From Gemmatimonadota bacterium (GTDB lineage Bacteria; Gemmatimonadota; Gemmatimonadetes; Gemmatimonadales; Gemmatimonadaceae), in the NCBI GenBank assembly GCA_016871855.1, contig VHBQ01000014.1, forward strand, positions 1 to 47,454: a stretch of DNA of 47,454 nt. Direction: 5' to 3'. The notes under the pieces were generated by a model that searched no databases, was not told the origin of the DNA, and was given only the letters and a program-made list of their open reading frames with translations. Made by a program: the position numbers and the translations under genes. The first letter of the stretch is position 1. Every line of letters starts with the position of its first letter. Positions 24,851 to 34,545 of the stretch are shown piece by piece.

Positions 24851-26014
24851 ATGGTACCGCTGATCCTGCTCGTCTCCGTTGTGCTCTTCGTCCTGGCCGA
24901 CCTGGGCGTGCGCGCGGCCACGAAGTCACTGCAAGAGAAAGCCAGACGGCGCGAGCGTGAGGAGGCGTTGGCCGTCTCCCTCCGGCTCGACGTCTCGCGC
25001 GAGGCGAAGACGCTCAAGCGCGCCGAGGTCAAGGATCCCGTCGCCCGCATCCTGTGCGTGGACGACGAGGACGTGATCCTCGACTCGTTCCGCAAGATTC
25101 TCGTCCTCGACGGATACGCCGTGGACACCGTCCAGACCGGCCAGGAGGCGCTCGGCCTCGTCCAGACGCATCACTATGATTTCGTCTTCACGGACTTGAA
25201 GATGCCGGCCATGGACGGCGTCGACGTCGTGAAGGCGGTCAAGCACATGCGGCCGGACATCGACGTCATCGTCATCACCGGCTTTGCGACGGTCGAGACG
25301 GCGGTCGAGTGCATGAAGTTCGGCGCCACCGACTATGTGCAAAAGCCGTTCACCGAGGACGAGCTGCTCGCCTTCGTGAAGAAGACGCTGATCCGGCGCC
25401 AGGACCGCATCACCCGCCTGCTCAAGCCGACGGTGCACGTGACGCATCTCCCCGAGGCCGACCGTGTGCGCCGTGGCGAGTTCTCGATCCCGGGCGGCGT
25501 GTTCATCTCGCCGGGGCACACGTGGGTCTCCCTGTCGCAGGAAGGGGCGGCCAAGATCGGGATGGACGACTTCGCCAAGAAGCTCATTGGCCAAGTGGAC
25601 GCCGTGGAGTTCCCGCCCATCGGAATGACCGTCAAGGTCGGGCAGCCGCTGTTCGTGGTGAAGCAGAAGAAGCGTCGCGTGCAGTTCAACTCGCCGATCA
25701 GCGGCCGCGTGGTGAAGACCAACGCCTCACTCGCCGAGGATCCCGAGCCGCTGGAGCTGACCCCGTATCAGAAGAACTGGGTCTGCATGATCGACGCCGA
25801 GAAGCTCGACGTCGAGGTGCCGCAGCTCAAGATCGGCAAGGCGGCGGTGGCGCTGTTCGAGGAGGACATCGACCGCTTCCGCTCGACGATGAAGGGGATG
25901 CTCGGCGACGCGGCCACCGGGACCGAGGCCGATGACCTGATCTACCGCGGCGAACTCGGGCAGCTGTCCGACGACCAGTCGGATCGCGTCGCGAAAGAGT
26001 TCTTCGCGCGGTGA
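24851..26014 (+). CDS. Membrane-anchored response regulator: TM, receiver and GcvH-like domain
   Basis: A protein of 387 residues. An N-terminal transmembrane helix (about 3-20) and a charged coil (RRREREEA) precede a receiver domain (about 65-180) with DD at 71-72, phosphoacceptor Asp115 (FTDLKMP), Thr143 and Lys165 (VQKPF). A GcvH-like domain follows (about 212-345): PGHTWVSL, AAKIGMDDFAKKLIG, FPPIGMTVKVGQPLF, SPISGRVVKTN and YQKNWVCMI. Lys274 in VVKQKKRR falls exactly where H-protein carries its lipoylated Lys (eight residues before the P-I/V-S-G Pro), though the flanks differ. A membrane-tethered receiver without an output regulator is odd and points to local control of a membrane complex. 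It ends the operon, 33 bp after the previous gene. Confidence 0.82.
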   Translation: MVPLILLVSVVLFVLADLGVRAATKSLQEKARRREREEALAVSLRLDVSREAKTLKRAEVKDPVARILCVDDEDVILDSFRKILVLDGYAVDTVQTGQEALGLVQTHHYDFVFTDLKMPAMDGVDVVKAVKHMRPDIDVIVITGFATVETAVECMKFGATDYVQKPFTEDELLAFVKKTLIRRQDRITRLLKPTVHVTHLPEADRVRRGEFSIPGGVFISPGHTWVSLSQEGAAKIGMDDFAKKLIGQVDAVEFPPIGMTVKVGQPLFVVKQKKRRVQFNSPISGRVVKTNASLAEDPEPLELTPYQKNWVCMIDAEKLDVEVPQLKIGKAAVALFEEDIDRFRSTMKGMLGDAATGTEADDLIYRGELGQLSDDQSDRVAKEFFAR

Positions 26015-26030
26015 GGAGGGACGGGAACTG

Positions 26031-26222
26031 CTTCACCACGGAGACACGGAGGACACGGAGGACGGCAACTACTTCACAGGAGGCCACGGAGGGCACGGAG
26101 GACGGCAACTTCCTGGGGGAACAGCGCGCGCCACGCGTAGCTCCGCGTGGCGCGCCGTCTTTCCACCAAGGTCTCCTTCGTGACCCTTCGTGTCCTCGGT
26201 GACTTCGTGGTATCAGTTCGGC
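26031..26222. repeat. CACGGAGG-type repeats in inverted arrangement
   Basis: On the left (26035-26105) there are repeated CACGGAGA/CACGGAGG units, and the phrase GGAGGACGGCAACT occurs twice with small changes. On the right (26165-26215) a reverse-complement set reads CTTCGTGACC, CTTCGTGTCCTCGGTGACTTCGTGGT. The arms flank the terminator at 26126-26155. Similar short intergenic repeats are common in several phyla. The gap lies between convergent genes and shows no gene. Confidence 0.65.
26126..26155 (+). terminator. Hairpin terminator of the redox-signalling operon
   Basis: A perfect 12-bp stem GCGCGCCACGCG with a 6-nt loop is followed by CGTCTTTCC. It lies about 110 bp after the last regulator gene and before the convergent cyclophilin gene. 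Confidence 0.7.
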
Positions 26223-26273
26223 AGTGACCGATCTACCACGGCGCTCGCGGAGGACACGGAGCAGCCGCGACCG

Positions 26274-26915
26274 CTATCGCCAGCGCTGCACCACCCGAGC
26301 GGTGAGCACCTTGTCGAGTTTCGGGAACTCCCGCGCGAGGTAGGCCTCACCCTCCTTGGCGATGCGATCCTGGCCGGGCCCTTTCCCGCGCGGCGGGCCG
26401 TCACCGTACCCCTGATAGAGCGAATCCACGACCGCCATGCCGGCCACCACCTGCGCGACGACGCTGAACCCCATCGCGTCGAGTCGCTGGTTGTCCTTCA
26501 GGTTGATGAACAGTTGGGTGGTGCGGGTGTTCGCACCGCCGGTGGCGAAGGAGAGCGTGCCGCGAACGTTGCCGCGCTTCACGGTGTCGTCGGCGAACCG
26601 GCGGTCCCTCCACATGCGGTTCACCGTCGTGTCGCCGTGCATCCCGAACTGGACCACGAAGTTCGGGACGGCGCGGAAGAAGCGCACGCCGTCGTAGTAG
26701 CGGTTGCTGACCAGCCAATGGATGCGGTCCGCGCCGCGCGGCGACCAGTCGCGGTGGACCTTCAGGTCGAACGCGCCGCGCGTCGTGGTGAACCGCACGG
26801 TGAAGCTGTCCGGACCGACGGCATCGAGGGAGCCGGGGTTCGGCGTGGTCAGCGGGACGGGGCGGTGGCAGGCGGCGAGGGCGGCTGCCAGCAGACAGGC
26901 GAGGAGGGGTCTCAT
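26274..26915 (-). CDS. Lipoprotein cyclophilin-type peptidyl-prolyl cis-trans isomerase
   Basis: A protein of 213 residues. The lipobox LAAC puts the lipidated Cys at 16, so it is membrane-anchored outside the cytoplasm. The cyclophilin core includes FFRAVPNFVVQFG (cf. F-H-R-V-I...F-M-x-Q-G), GTLSFATGGANTRTTQLFINL and FSVVAQVVAGMAVVD. The catalytic Arg (FFRAV) and Gln (VVQFG) positions are kept. It would assist folding of exported proteins. The start at 26915 gives the lipoprotein signal; the upstream extension is hydrophilic and unlikely. Convergent with the redox operon. Confidence 0.85.
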   Translation of the reverse strand: MRPLLACLLAAALAACHRPVPLTTPNPGSLDAVGPDSFTVRFTTTRGAFDLKVHRDWSPRGADRIHWLVSNRYYDGVRFFRAVPNFVVQFGMHGDTTVNRMWRDRRFADDTVKRGNVRGTLSFATGGANTRTTQLFINLKDNQRLDAMGFSVVAQVVAGMAVVDSLYQGYGDGPPRGKGPGQDRIAKEGEAYLAREFPKLDKVLTARVVQRWR

Positions 26916-26974
26916 TGGCAGATGTGCGGAAGGGCAAAAGTTGGAGAGAGGACGTCGGAAAGTTGACTCGCCGA

Positions 26975-27004
26975 CCGGCGCCGCGGCAATCGCCGCGGCG
27001 CCGG
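26975..27004 (-). terminator. Strong hairpin downstream of the molybdenum hydroxylase operon
   Basis: A perfect 13-bp stem CCGGCGCCGCGGC with loop AATC lies 72 bp after the stop of the FAD subunit. It is nested in an outer inverted pair GACTCGCCGA (26965) and TCGGCGAGTC (27032). The T-tract is weak in the minus direction (TCAACTTTCC further on). Confidence 0.6.
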
Positions 27005-27075
27005 AACGAGTCCTCAAGATCGGCGTAGCCTTCGGCGAGTCGCCGCGGCGGCGTCCGCGATCGCCGTGGCGTTCG

Positions 27076-28056
27076 CTAGCCTGCCCCCCGCAGTTCGCTC
27101 AGCGCTTCCATCGCCGCCCCGCGCGCCAACGACACCTTGTACGCGTTGTCCGACAGCGGCGTCGCCCCAACCGTGGCCTTCTCCGCCGCGCGGGCGATCA
27201 CGCCTTCGGACAGCTCGTGTCCGACCAGCTCCTTCTCAGCCGCCGGAGCGCGCCACGGCACGGGCGCGACGCCCGAGAGGACCACGCGCGCCTGCTGGAT
27301 GGTCTTCCCCTTGCGGGCGATCATCACCGCCGCGCCGCTCAGCGCGAAATCCCACGCGCCGCGCGCGCGCAGCTTGCGATAGGTGCTGGCCGCGCCGGCT
27401 GGCGGAGACGGCAGGATGATCTCGGTCACGATTTCATCCGGCTCGACCACCGTCTCGCGCGTGTAGTCCTTGCTAGGAAGCACGAAGAACGCGTCGAGCG
27501 GCACCGTGCGCGCTCCGCGCGGGCCAACGATGCGCACCGAGGCGTCGAGTGCCATCAACGTGGGCGCGGTGTCCGACGGATGCACCATCACGCAGACGTC
27601 GCCGCCAAGGATGGCGTGCAGCTGGTTCTCGCCTTCCTTGGCGAAGCAGGTGTCGCCGCCCTTCCGCGCGCAGGGGAAGTCACCGCGGTAGTACCAACAG
27701 CGCGGCCGCTGACAGAGATTGCCGCCCACGGTGCCCTGGTTTCGCAGCTGCGGACTGGCGGCCGCCCCGGCGCCCTTCGCCAGCGCGGTGAACCGCTGCA
27801 GCACCACCGGATGCGCGGCAAGCTCGGCCAGCGTGGTCAGCGCGCCGATGCGCAGGCCTCCGTTCTGCAAATCGCTAACACCGTGCAGCTCCGACAGGCC
27901 GTTGAGGCTGACGATCTTCTGCGCCGTGAAGACGCGATCGCGCAGGCAGCCGAGCAAGTCGGTTCCGCCCGCGTGGGCGCGCGCCCCCGGCGTCGCTAGT
28001 TCACGCAGCGCCTCGCCGATGGAAGCAGGCTTCACATAGGTAAACGTCGGGAGCAT
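27076..28056 (-). CDS. FAD-binding subunit of a molybdenum hydroxylase, with 4Fe-4S site (PaoB/XDH medium subunit-like)
   Basis: A protein of 326 residues of the CO-dehydrogenase/xanthine-dehydrogenase flavoprotein family: AHAGGTDLLG (FAD pyrophosphate loop), LRIGALTTLAEL, and RNQGTVGGNLCQ. An inserted four-cysteine segment (Cys115, 120, 129, 137, including QRPRCWYYRGDFPC) matches the extra [4Fe-4S] cluster of PaoB and 4-hydroxybenzoyl-CoA reductase beta subunits. It would pass electrons from the Mo and 2Fe-2S subunits to an acceptor. It is the last gene of a three-gene operon: its ATG lies one base after the stop of the Mo subunit gene. Substrate unknown; aldehydes or N-heterocycles are likely. 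Confidence 0.87.
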   Translation of the reverse strand: MLPTFTYVKPASIGEALRELATPGARAHAGGTDLLGCLRDRVFTAQKIVSLNGLSELHGVSDLQNGGLRIGALTTLAELAAHPVVLQRFTALAKGAGAAASPQLRNQGTVGGNLCQRPRCWYYRGDFPCARKGGDTCFAKEGENQLHAILGGDVCVMVHPSDTAPTLMALDASVRIVGPRGARTVPLDAFFVLPSKDYTRETVVEPDEIVTEIILPSPPAGAASTYRKLRARGAWDFALSGAAVMIARKGKTIQQARVVLSGVAPVPWRAPAAEKELVGHELSEGVIARAAEKATVGATPLSDNAYKVSLARGAAMEALSELRGAG

Positions 28057-28057
28057 G

Positions 28058-30370
28058 TCAGCGCCCTCCCTTGCTGGCCAGCGCCGCAACGATCGAGGCT
28101 GGCGTGATCGGTGCGTCGTACACGCGCGCGCCGATGGCGTCGCACACCGCGTTGGCGATCGCCGCCGCGGCGGGAATCGTCGCCGGCTCGCCGAGTCCCT
28201 TGCATCCCACCGAGTTGCATTCCTTGTCGTGCGGATCCACGGCCACCAGCGTGAAGTCCACGGGGAAATCCATCGCCGTCGGCACCTTGTAGTCGTGCCA
28301 ACTCCCGCTGGCCAGCTTGCCCGTCACACGGTCCATCACGCGGTTCTCGGTCAGGCCGAATCCGATCCCCATCGCGACGCCGCCGAGCACCTGGTTCTCG
28401 AACGTCAGCGCGTTCATCACGCGCCCAGAATCCTGTGCCGCGACGAAGCGCACCACCCGCACCTCCCCGGTGCGCGTGTTCACCTCCACCTCCGCGAAGT
28501 GCGCCGCGAACGGGAGCGCCACCTTGCCCGGCGGATGTGGTGCGCGCCGCCCCACGCCCACCAACTGCTGCCGCTGGGCGAGACTGCGCAACTGCGCGAA
28601 CGGCACCGTACGATCCTCCCCAGCGATGACGATCGCGCCCTTGCTCACGCTCAGCGACGCGACGTCCTTCTTCAGCTCCTCGGCGGCGAGCGCGAGCAGC
28701 TGGTTCTTCACGTCGGCCGCCGCCGCGCGCACGGCTGGCGTGTTGACCAGAATTGTCTGGCTGCCGCCGGAGCTCGGTGAATACTGTGTGGTCGCCGTGT
28801 CAGCGTGCTCGATGCGCACCTTCTCCACCGGGACGCCGAGTTCCTCCGCCACGACTTGGGCGAAGACGGTCTTCGTCCCCGTGCCGATGTCCGCCGCGCC
28901 GGAGTTCAGGTTGACGGAGCCGTCAGGGTACAGCTTGGCGATAGCTGTCGCGCTTGGCGAGCCACCGCTTCCCCACATTCCCGCAGCGATCCCGACGCCG
29001 CGGCGGAGATGCCCCTTGGACGCCGGGCGCTTGCTCGCCTCCGCCCACCCGAACTGCTCGGCGCCCTTTCGCAGGCAGTCGGCGAGTCCGGTGGAGGTGT
29101 ACGGTTGGTTGTTACGGAGCTGGCTCACCGTCGGGATGTTCTTCAGCCGCAACTCCACGGGGTCCATGCGCAGCTTCGCGGCGAGTTCGTCCATCACCTG
29201 TTCCAGCGCCCACGCCGCCTGCGGATAGCCCGGGGCGCGGAAGGCGCGCGCCTGTCCGGCGTTGATCAGCACGGACGAGTCCACCATCCGCACATTGGGG
29301 CAGGTGTACAGGTCGAGCATCAGGTAGCTCGATGTGGCGCCGCTCGGGTACGCTCCCATCGCGCCGAGAATGCTGCCGTCGATCGCGACCAGAGTGCCGT
29401 CCTTCCGCGCGCCGATCTTGAGCTTCAGCGTGTTCGCCGGCCGGTTGCCGACGCAGCGCAGGCTTTCTTCGCGCGTCAGCGCGCACTTCACCGCGCGCCC
29501 GGTCTGCCGCGCGAGCACCGCGGCGATGACCGTGTATTTGCCCAGTTCGAGCTTCGCGCCGAAGCCGCCGCCCATGAATGGGCTCGTGACACGCACGGCG
29601 GAGAGCGGCAGCTTGAATGCGACGGCGAGCGAGTCGCGCACCGCGTAGACGCCCTGCGTGCTGTCCCAGACGGCCAGGTTGCCGCTGTCCCACTGCGCCA
29701 CCGAGCAGTGCACTTCAAGCGGCACGTGAAGCTCGCACGGCGTGTGGAACGTGTGCTCCACCACCGCGTCGGCCGTCGCGAACGCCTTCTCCACGTCGCC
29801 ACGCTGCGAGGTGCGCGGCGGTGCCAGCTGGTTCCCCCGCTCGTGCACCTTCGGTGCGTCGGGCTTCACCGCCGCCTCGTAGTCCACGACCATCGGGAGC
29901 TTCTCGTATTCCACCACGATCGCCCGGGCCGCGTCGGCCGCCTGCAGCGGGGTGTCGGCGGCCACTGCGGCCACTTCCTCGCCCTCGTAGCGGCAGTGCG
30001 GGTCGAGTAGCTGGCTCATCGGCCCTTGGCCGGTGAGGATCCACGGCATCTTCGCCTCGGGCGAGTCCGTGGTGAGGATCGCATGCACCCCGGGCATCGC
30101 CTTGGCGGCGTTGATGTCCACGCGCTTCACCCGCGCGTGCGCGTGCGGCGACCGCACGATCGCGCAGTGCAGCATGCCAGGAAGGGCGAGGTCGCGCGTG
30201 TAGACGGCCGTTCCGCTCACGCGGTCGTGGCCGTCAATGCGCGGCACACCGGCGCCGACGATCGTGGTCTTGTCCCACGGCGGCAGGTCGCTCACGTCCG
30301 GCGCGTAGCCGAGCGCCTCCCAGGCGTCCAGCGACTCCGTCCGGTAGATGTTCGGTTCGCGCATTGTCAT
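28058..30370 (-). CDS. Molybdopterin-binding catalytic subunit of a molybdenum hydroxylase (PaoC/XDH large subunit-like)
   Basis: A protein of 770 residues. The N-terminal aldehyde-oxidase a/b hammerhead region (RIDGHDRVSGTAVYTRDL, IVRSPHAHARV) is followed by Mo-pterin domains with MGGGFGAKLELGKY, RAFRAPGYPQAAWALEQ and GAADIGTGTKTVFAQ, and ends with GCKGLGEPATIPAAAAI, where the Glu of GEP is the expected catalytic base. This fits the xanthine-oxidase family, which hydroxylates aldehydes or N-heterocycles using water. Its ATG at 30370 overlaps the TGA of the 2Fe-2S gene (ATGA), and GGAGGTGG lies at good spacing, fixing the start. No signal peptide is seen, so export would rely on the Tat signal of its partner. 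Confidence 0.9.
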   Translation of the reverse strand: MTMREPNIYRTESLDAWEALGYAPDVSDLPPWDKTTIVGAGVPRIDGHDRVSGTAVYTRDLALPGMLHCAIVRSPHAHARVKRVDINAAKAMPGVHAILTTDSPEAKMPWILTGQGPMSQLLDPHCRYEGEEVAAVAADTPLQAADAARAIVVEYEKLPMVVDYEAAVKPDAPKVHERGNQLAPPRTSQRGDVEKAFATADAVVEHTFHTPCELHVPLEVHCSVAQWDSGNLAVWDSTQGVYAVRDSLAVAFKLPLSAVRVTSPFMGGGFGAKLELGKYTVIAAVLARQTGRAVKCALTREESLRCVGNRPANTLKLKIGARKDGTLVAIDGSILGAMGAYPSGATSSYLMLDLYTCPNVRMVDSSVLINAGQARAFRAPGYPQAAWALEQVMDELAAKLRMDPVELRLKNIPTVSQLRNNQPYTSTGLADCLRKGAEQFGWAEASKRPASKGHLRRGVGIAAGMWGSGGSPSATAIAKLYPDGSVNLNSGAADIGTGTKTVFAQVVAEELGVPVEKVRIEHADTATTQYSPSSGGSQTILVNTPAVRAAAADVKNQLLALAAEELKKDVASLSVSKGAIVIAGEDRTVPFAQLRSLAQRQQLVGVGRRAPHPPGKVALPFAAHFAEVEVNTRTGEVRVVRFVAAQDSGRVMNALTFENQVLGGVAMGIGFGLTENRVMDRVTGKLASGSWHDYKVPTAMDFPVDFTLVAVDPHDKECNSVGCKGLGEPATIPAAAAIANAVCDAIGARVYDAPITPASIVAALASKGGR

Positions 30371-30999
30371 AGGCCACCTCCGCTCTTCCGCGTAGCGGCG
30401 GCCTTCTGCACGGCCTTGAAGATGTGGCCGTAGGCGCCGCACCGGCACAGGTTGCCGCTCATTCCCAGCCGGATGTCATCCATCGAGGGCGAGGCGTTCT
30501 TGCGCAGCAGCCCCTCGGCGGCCATCACCTGGCCCGGCGTGCAGAAGCCGCACTGGAAGCCATCTTCGTGGATAAAGGCCTGCTGGAGCGTGCTCAGCTC
30601 CTCGCCCTGCGCGAGGCCTTCGATGGTGGTGATGGCGCGTCCCTGCGCCTCCACCGCCAGCGTCATGCAGGAGTAGCGCGTGGTGCCGTCGATGAGCACC
30701 GTGCACGCGCCGCACTCGCCGCGTTCGCAGCCGGGCTTCGCGCCAATCAGCCCCATCCGCTCGCGCAGGACGGCGATCAGCGTCTCGCGTGGCTCGACGG
30801 CGAGGCGATAGTTGCGGCCGTTGACGTTGAGGACGATGTGCGTCGTCTCTGAGTCGGCCTTGCGCATCGGCTCGGCGGCCGCGGGGACGGCGGCGCCGAC
30901 CACGGCCGCGGCGGCCGCGCTGGTGGCGGCGGTGGTCAGGAATCCGCGGCGACTGACGCGCTGGTCGTCGCCCGGCCCTCGGTGGCTGCGATCGCTCAT
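30367..30999 (-). CDS. Tat-exported 2Fe-2S subunit of a molybdenum hydroxylase (PaoA-like)
   Basis: A protein of 210 residues. The Tat motif SRRGF (16-20) precedes a long Ala-rich hydrophobic stretch (about 21-43). Two [2Fe-2S] sets are present: plant-ferredoxin type CERGECGAC with Cys111 (Cys91, 96, 99, 111), and the helical-domain set CGFC with CRC (Cys150, 153, 185, 187). This matches PaoA/YagT and the small subunits of isoquinoline-type oxidoreductases. The signal suggests that the whole complex is carried to the periplasm. ATG 30999 is preferred to a TTG three bases upstream because GGAGGG is better spaced. First gene of the operon, divergent from the creatininase-like gene. Confidence 0.9.
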   Translation of the reverse strand: MSDRSHRGPGDDQRVSRRGFLTTAATSAAAAAVVGAAVPAAAEPMRKADSETTHIVLNVNGRNYRLAVEPRETLIAVLRERMGLIGAKPGCERGECGACTVLIDGTTRYSCMTLAVEAQGRAITTIEGLAQGEELSTLQQAFIHEDGFQCGFCTPGQVMAAEGLLRKNASPSMDDIRLGMSGNLCRCGAYGHIFKAVQKAAATRKSGGGL

Positions 31000-31163
31000 C
31001 AACCCTCCACGCGCGTGCGCGCGGGACGAGAGTCAGATCGGGGGGCCGTGCGGAATACCATATAGTGTCGCGCCGGGACCGGGGGCGGGCAAGCGGGGCG
31101 GGGACGTCGGACGGCGACCGGGCGCAGAGGTTATGTTCGGGCGACCAAAACCCGAGTGCTCTC

Positions 31164-31967
31164 ATGCGCATCCACCGCGTCCTGCCCGCCCTTCTCATGC
31201 TCCACGCGACGGCCGCCCTGTCTCAGGGCCCTCAGCGTGGGATCGTCCTCGCCGACCTGACGTGGCTCGAGGCGGCGCGCGTCCTCACCCCGGACGCGGT
31301 GGTCGTGATCCCGCTTGGCGCCGAGGCCAAGGAGCACGGGCCGCACCTCCGCCTCGACAACGACGCCCGACTCGCCGCCTATTACCGCGAGCGGGTGCTG
31401 CAGGCCGCCAACGTCATCGTGGCGCCGACGATCACCTACAACTTTTATCCCGCGTTCGTCGAGTACCCCGGTTCCACGCACCTGCGACTTGAGACGGCGC
31501 GCGACGTCATCGTGGACATCGTGCGCTCGCTGGCTGCGTACGGACCGAGGCGCTTCTACATCCTCAACACCGGCGTCTCCACAGTGCGTCCCCTTACTGC
31601 GGCCGCGGAGATCCTGAGAGGCGACGGCATCATCTTCGGCTACACCGACGTGCTGAAAGTCGGGGCCGAGGCCGAGGCGACCGTGCGCCAACAGGTGCGC
31701 GGCACGCATGCCGACGAGATCGAAACGTCCATGATGCTCTACATGTATCCCGACCGCGTGGACATGTCGAAGGCGGTCAAGGACGACGCGCCGCAGGGGG
31801 TGGGTGGGCTGTCGCGGCAGCCGGGCACCACCAAGACCTACTCGCCGAGCGGTGTGTGGGGTGATGCCACGCTGGCCACGCGCGAGAAGGGGCGCATCGT
31901 CGTGGAGGCGACGGTCGCCGAGATGCTGCGGGAGATCGAGGGTTTGCGCGCGCGGACAACGCCGTAG
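31164..31967 (+). CDS. Exported creatininase-family hydrolase
   Basis: A protein of 267 residues with a signal peptide (MRIHRVLPALLMLHATAALS). The creatininase/FAPy-deformylase-like fold is shown by VVVIPLGAEAKEHGPHLRLDND (Glu57, His58, His61, Asp65/67 as metal ligands), VAPTITYNFYPAFVEYPGSTHL and GTHADEIETSMMLY (further His/Glu ligands). Members hydrolyse cyclic amides or related C-N bonds with two metal ions. An exported version is less common, and the substrate is unknown. ATG 31164 gives the signal peptide; the upstream extension is hydrophilic. Divergent from the molybdenum hydroxylase operon, with a 164-bp shared promoter region. Confidence 0.82.
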   Translation: MRIHRVLPALLMLHATAALSQGPQRGIVLADLTWLEAARVLTPDAVVVIPLGAEAKEHGPHLRLDNDARLAAYYRERVLQAANVIVAPTITYNFYPAFVEYPGSTHLRLETARDVIVDIVRSLAAYGPRRFYILNTGVSTVRPLTAAAEILRGDGIIFGYTDVLKVGAEAEATVRQQVRGTHADEIETSMMLYMYPDRVDMSKAVKDDAPQGVGGLSRQPGTTKTYSPSGVWGDATLATREKGRIVVEATVAEMLREIEGLRARTTP

Positions 31968-32020
31968 GCGGCTCGTCGCACTCAAGCGTTCAGGAACGCG
32001 CCGCCACCCGGGGTGCCCGA

Positions 32021-32037
32021 GTGTGGGAATCCCACAC
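32021..32037. promoter_or_regulatory. Perfect inverted repeat upstream of katG
   Basis: GTGTGGGAATCCCACAC has 7-bp arms around AAT. It lies 128 bp before the katG start and 54 bp after the creatininase-like stop. It may be an operator for a peroxide or metal regulator. It lacks the T-tract of a terminator and is not a recognisable Fur or OxyR box. Confidence 0.4.
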
Positions 32038-32095
32038 GCGCCAACCGCTCGCACGCGACGTAGATTTCAACGTGTGCCGGCGCTCCCGGCGATGA

Positions 32096-34369
<2,274 letters not shown>

Positions 34370-34410
34370 GGGGTCAAGGGGAAGGGAACAGCAGTTCAGG
34401 GAACAGAGAG

Positions 34411-34444
34411 CAGGGGTGGCGCCGAGGTTTCGGTGCCGCCCCTG
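34411..34444 (+). terminator. Hairpin downstream of katG
   Basis: A 15-bp stem (CAGGGGTGGCGCCGA, two G-U pairs, loop GGTT) lies 41 bp after the katG stop. There is no T-tract, so termination efficiency is uncertain. The bases before it (34376-34410) hold a GGGAACAG-type repeat related to the G-rich family at 12612 and 15548. Confidence 0.5.
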
Positions 34445-34488
34445 TTCCATGCCGGTCAGGAACGGCAGAATCGCGCGGCCCTCGACTC

Positions 34489-34528
34489 TTGCATACATAG
34501 AACCACAATGTATATTGGTTCTATGTAT
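34489..34528 (+). promoter_or_regulatory. PadR-type operator overlapping a sigma-70-like promoter
   Basis: A perfect inverted repeat ATACATAGAACC / GGTTCTATGTAT (34493-34504 and 34517-34528, spacer 12) forms an AT-rich patch in GC-rich DNA, 17 bp before the padR start. TTGCAT (34489-34494) and TATATT (34511-34516), 16 bp apart, form a promoter that the repeat covers. This suggests autorepression. Confidence 0.8.
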
Positions 34529-34545
34529 CCGCCGTCCCCACGCTG

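Noticed and set aside
24011..26014. NtrC-type sigma-54 activators
   Set aside because: Neither regulator has an AAA+ or helix-turn-helix domain; both end in GcvH-like sequence.
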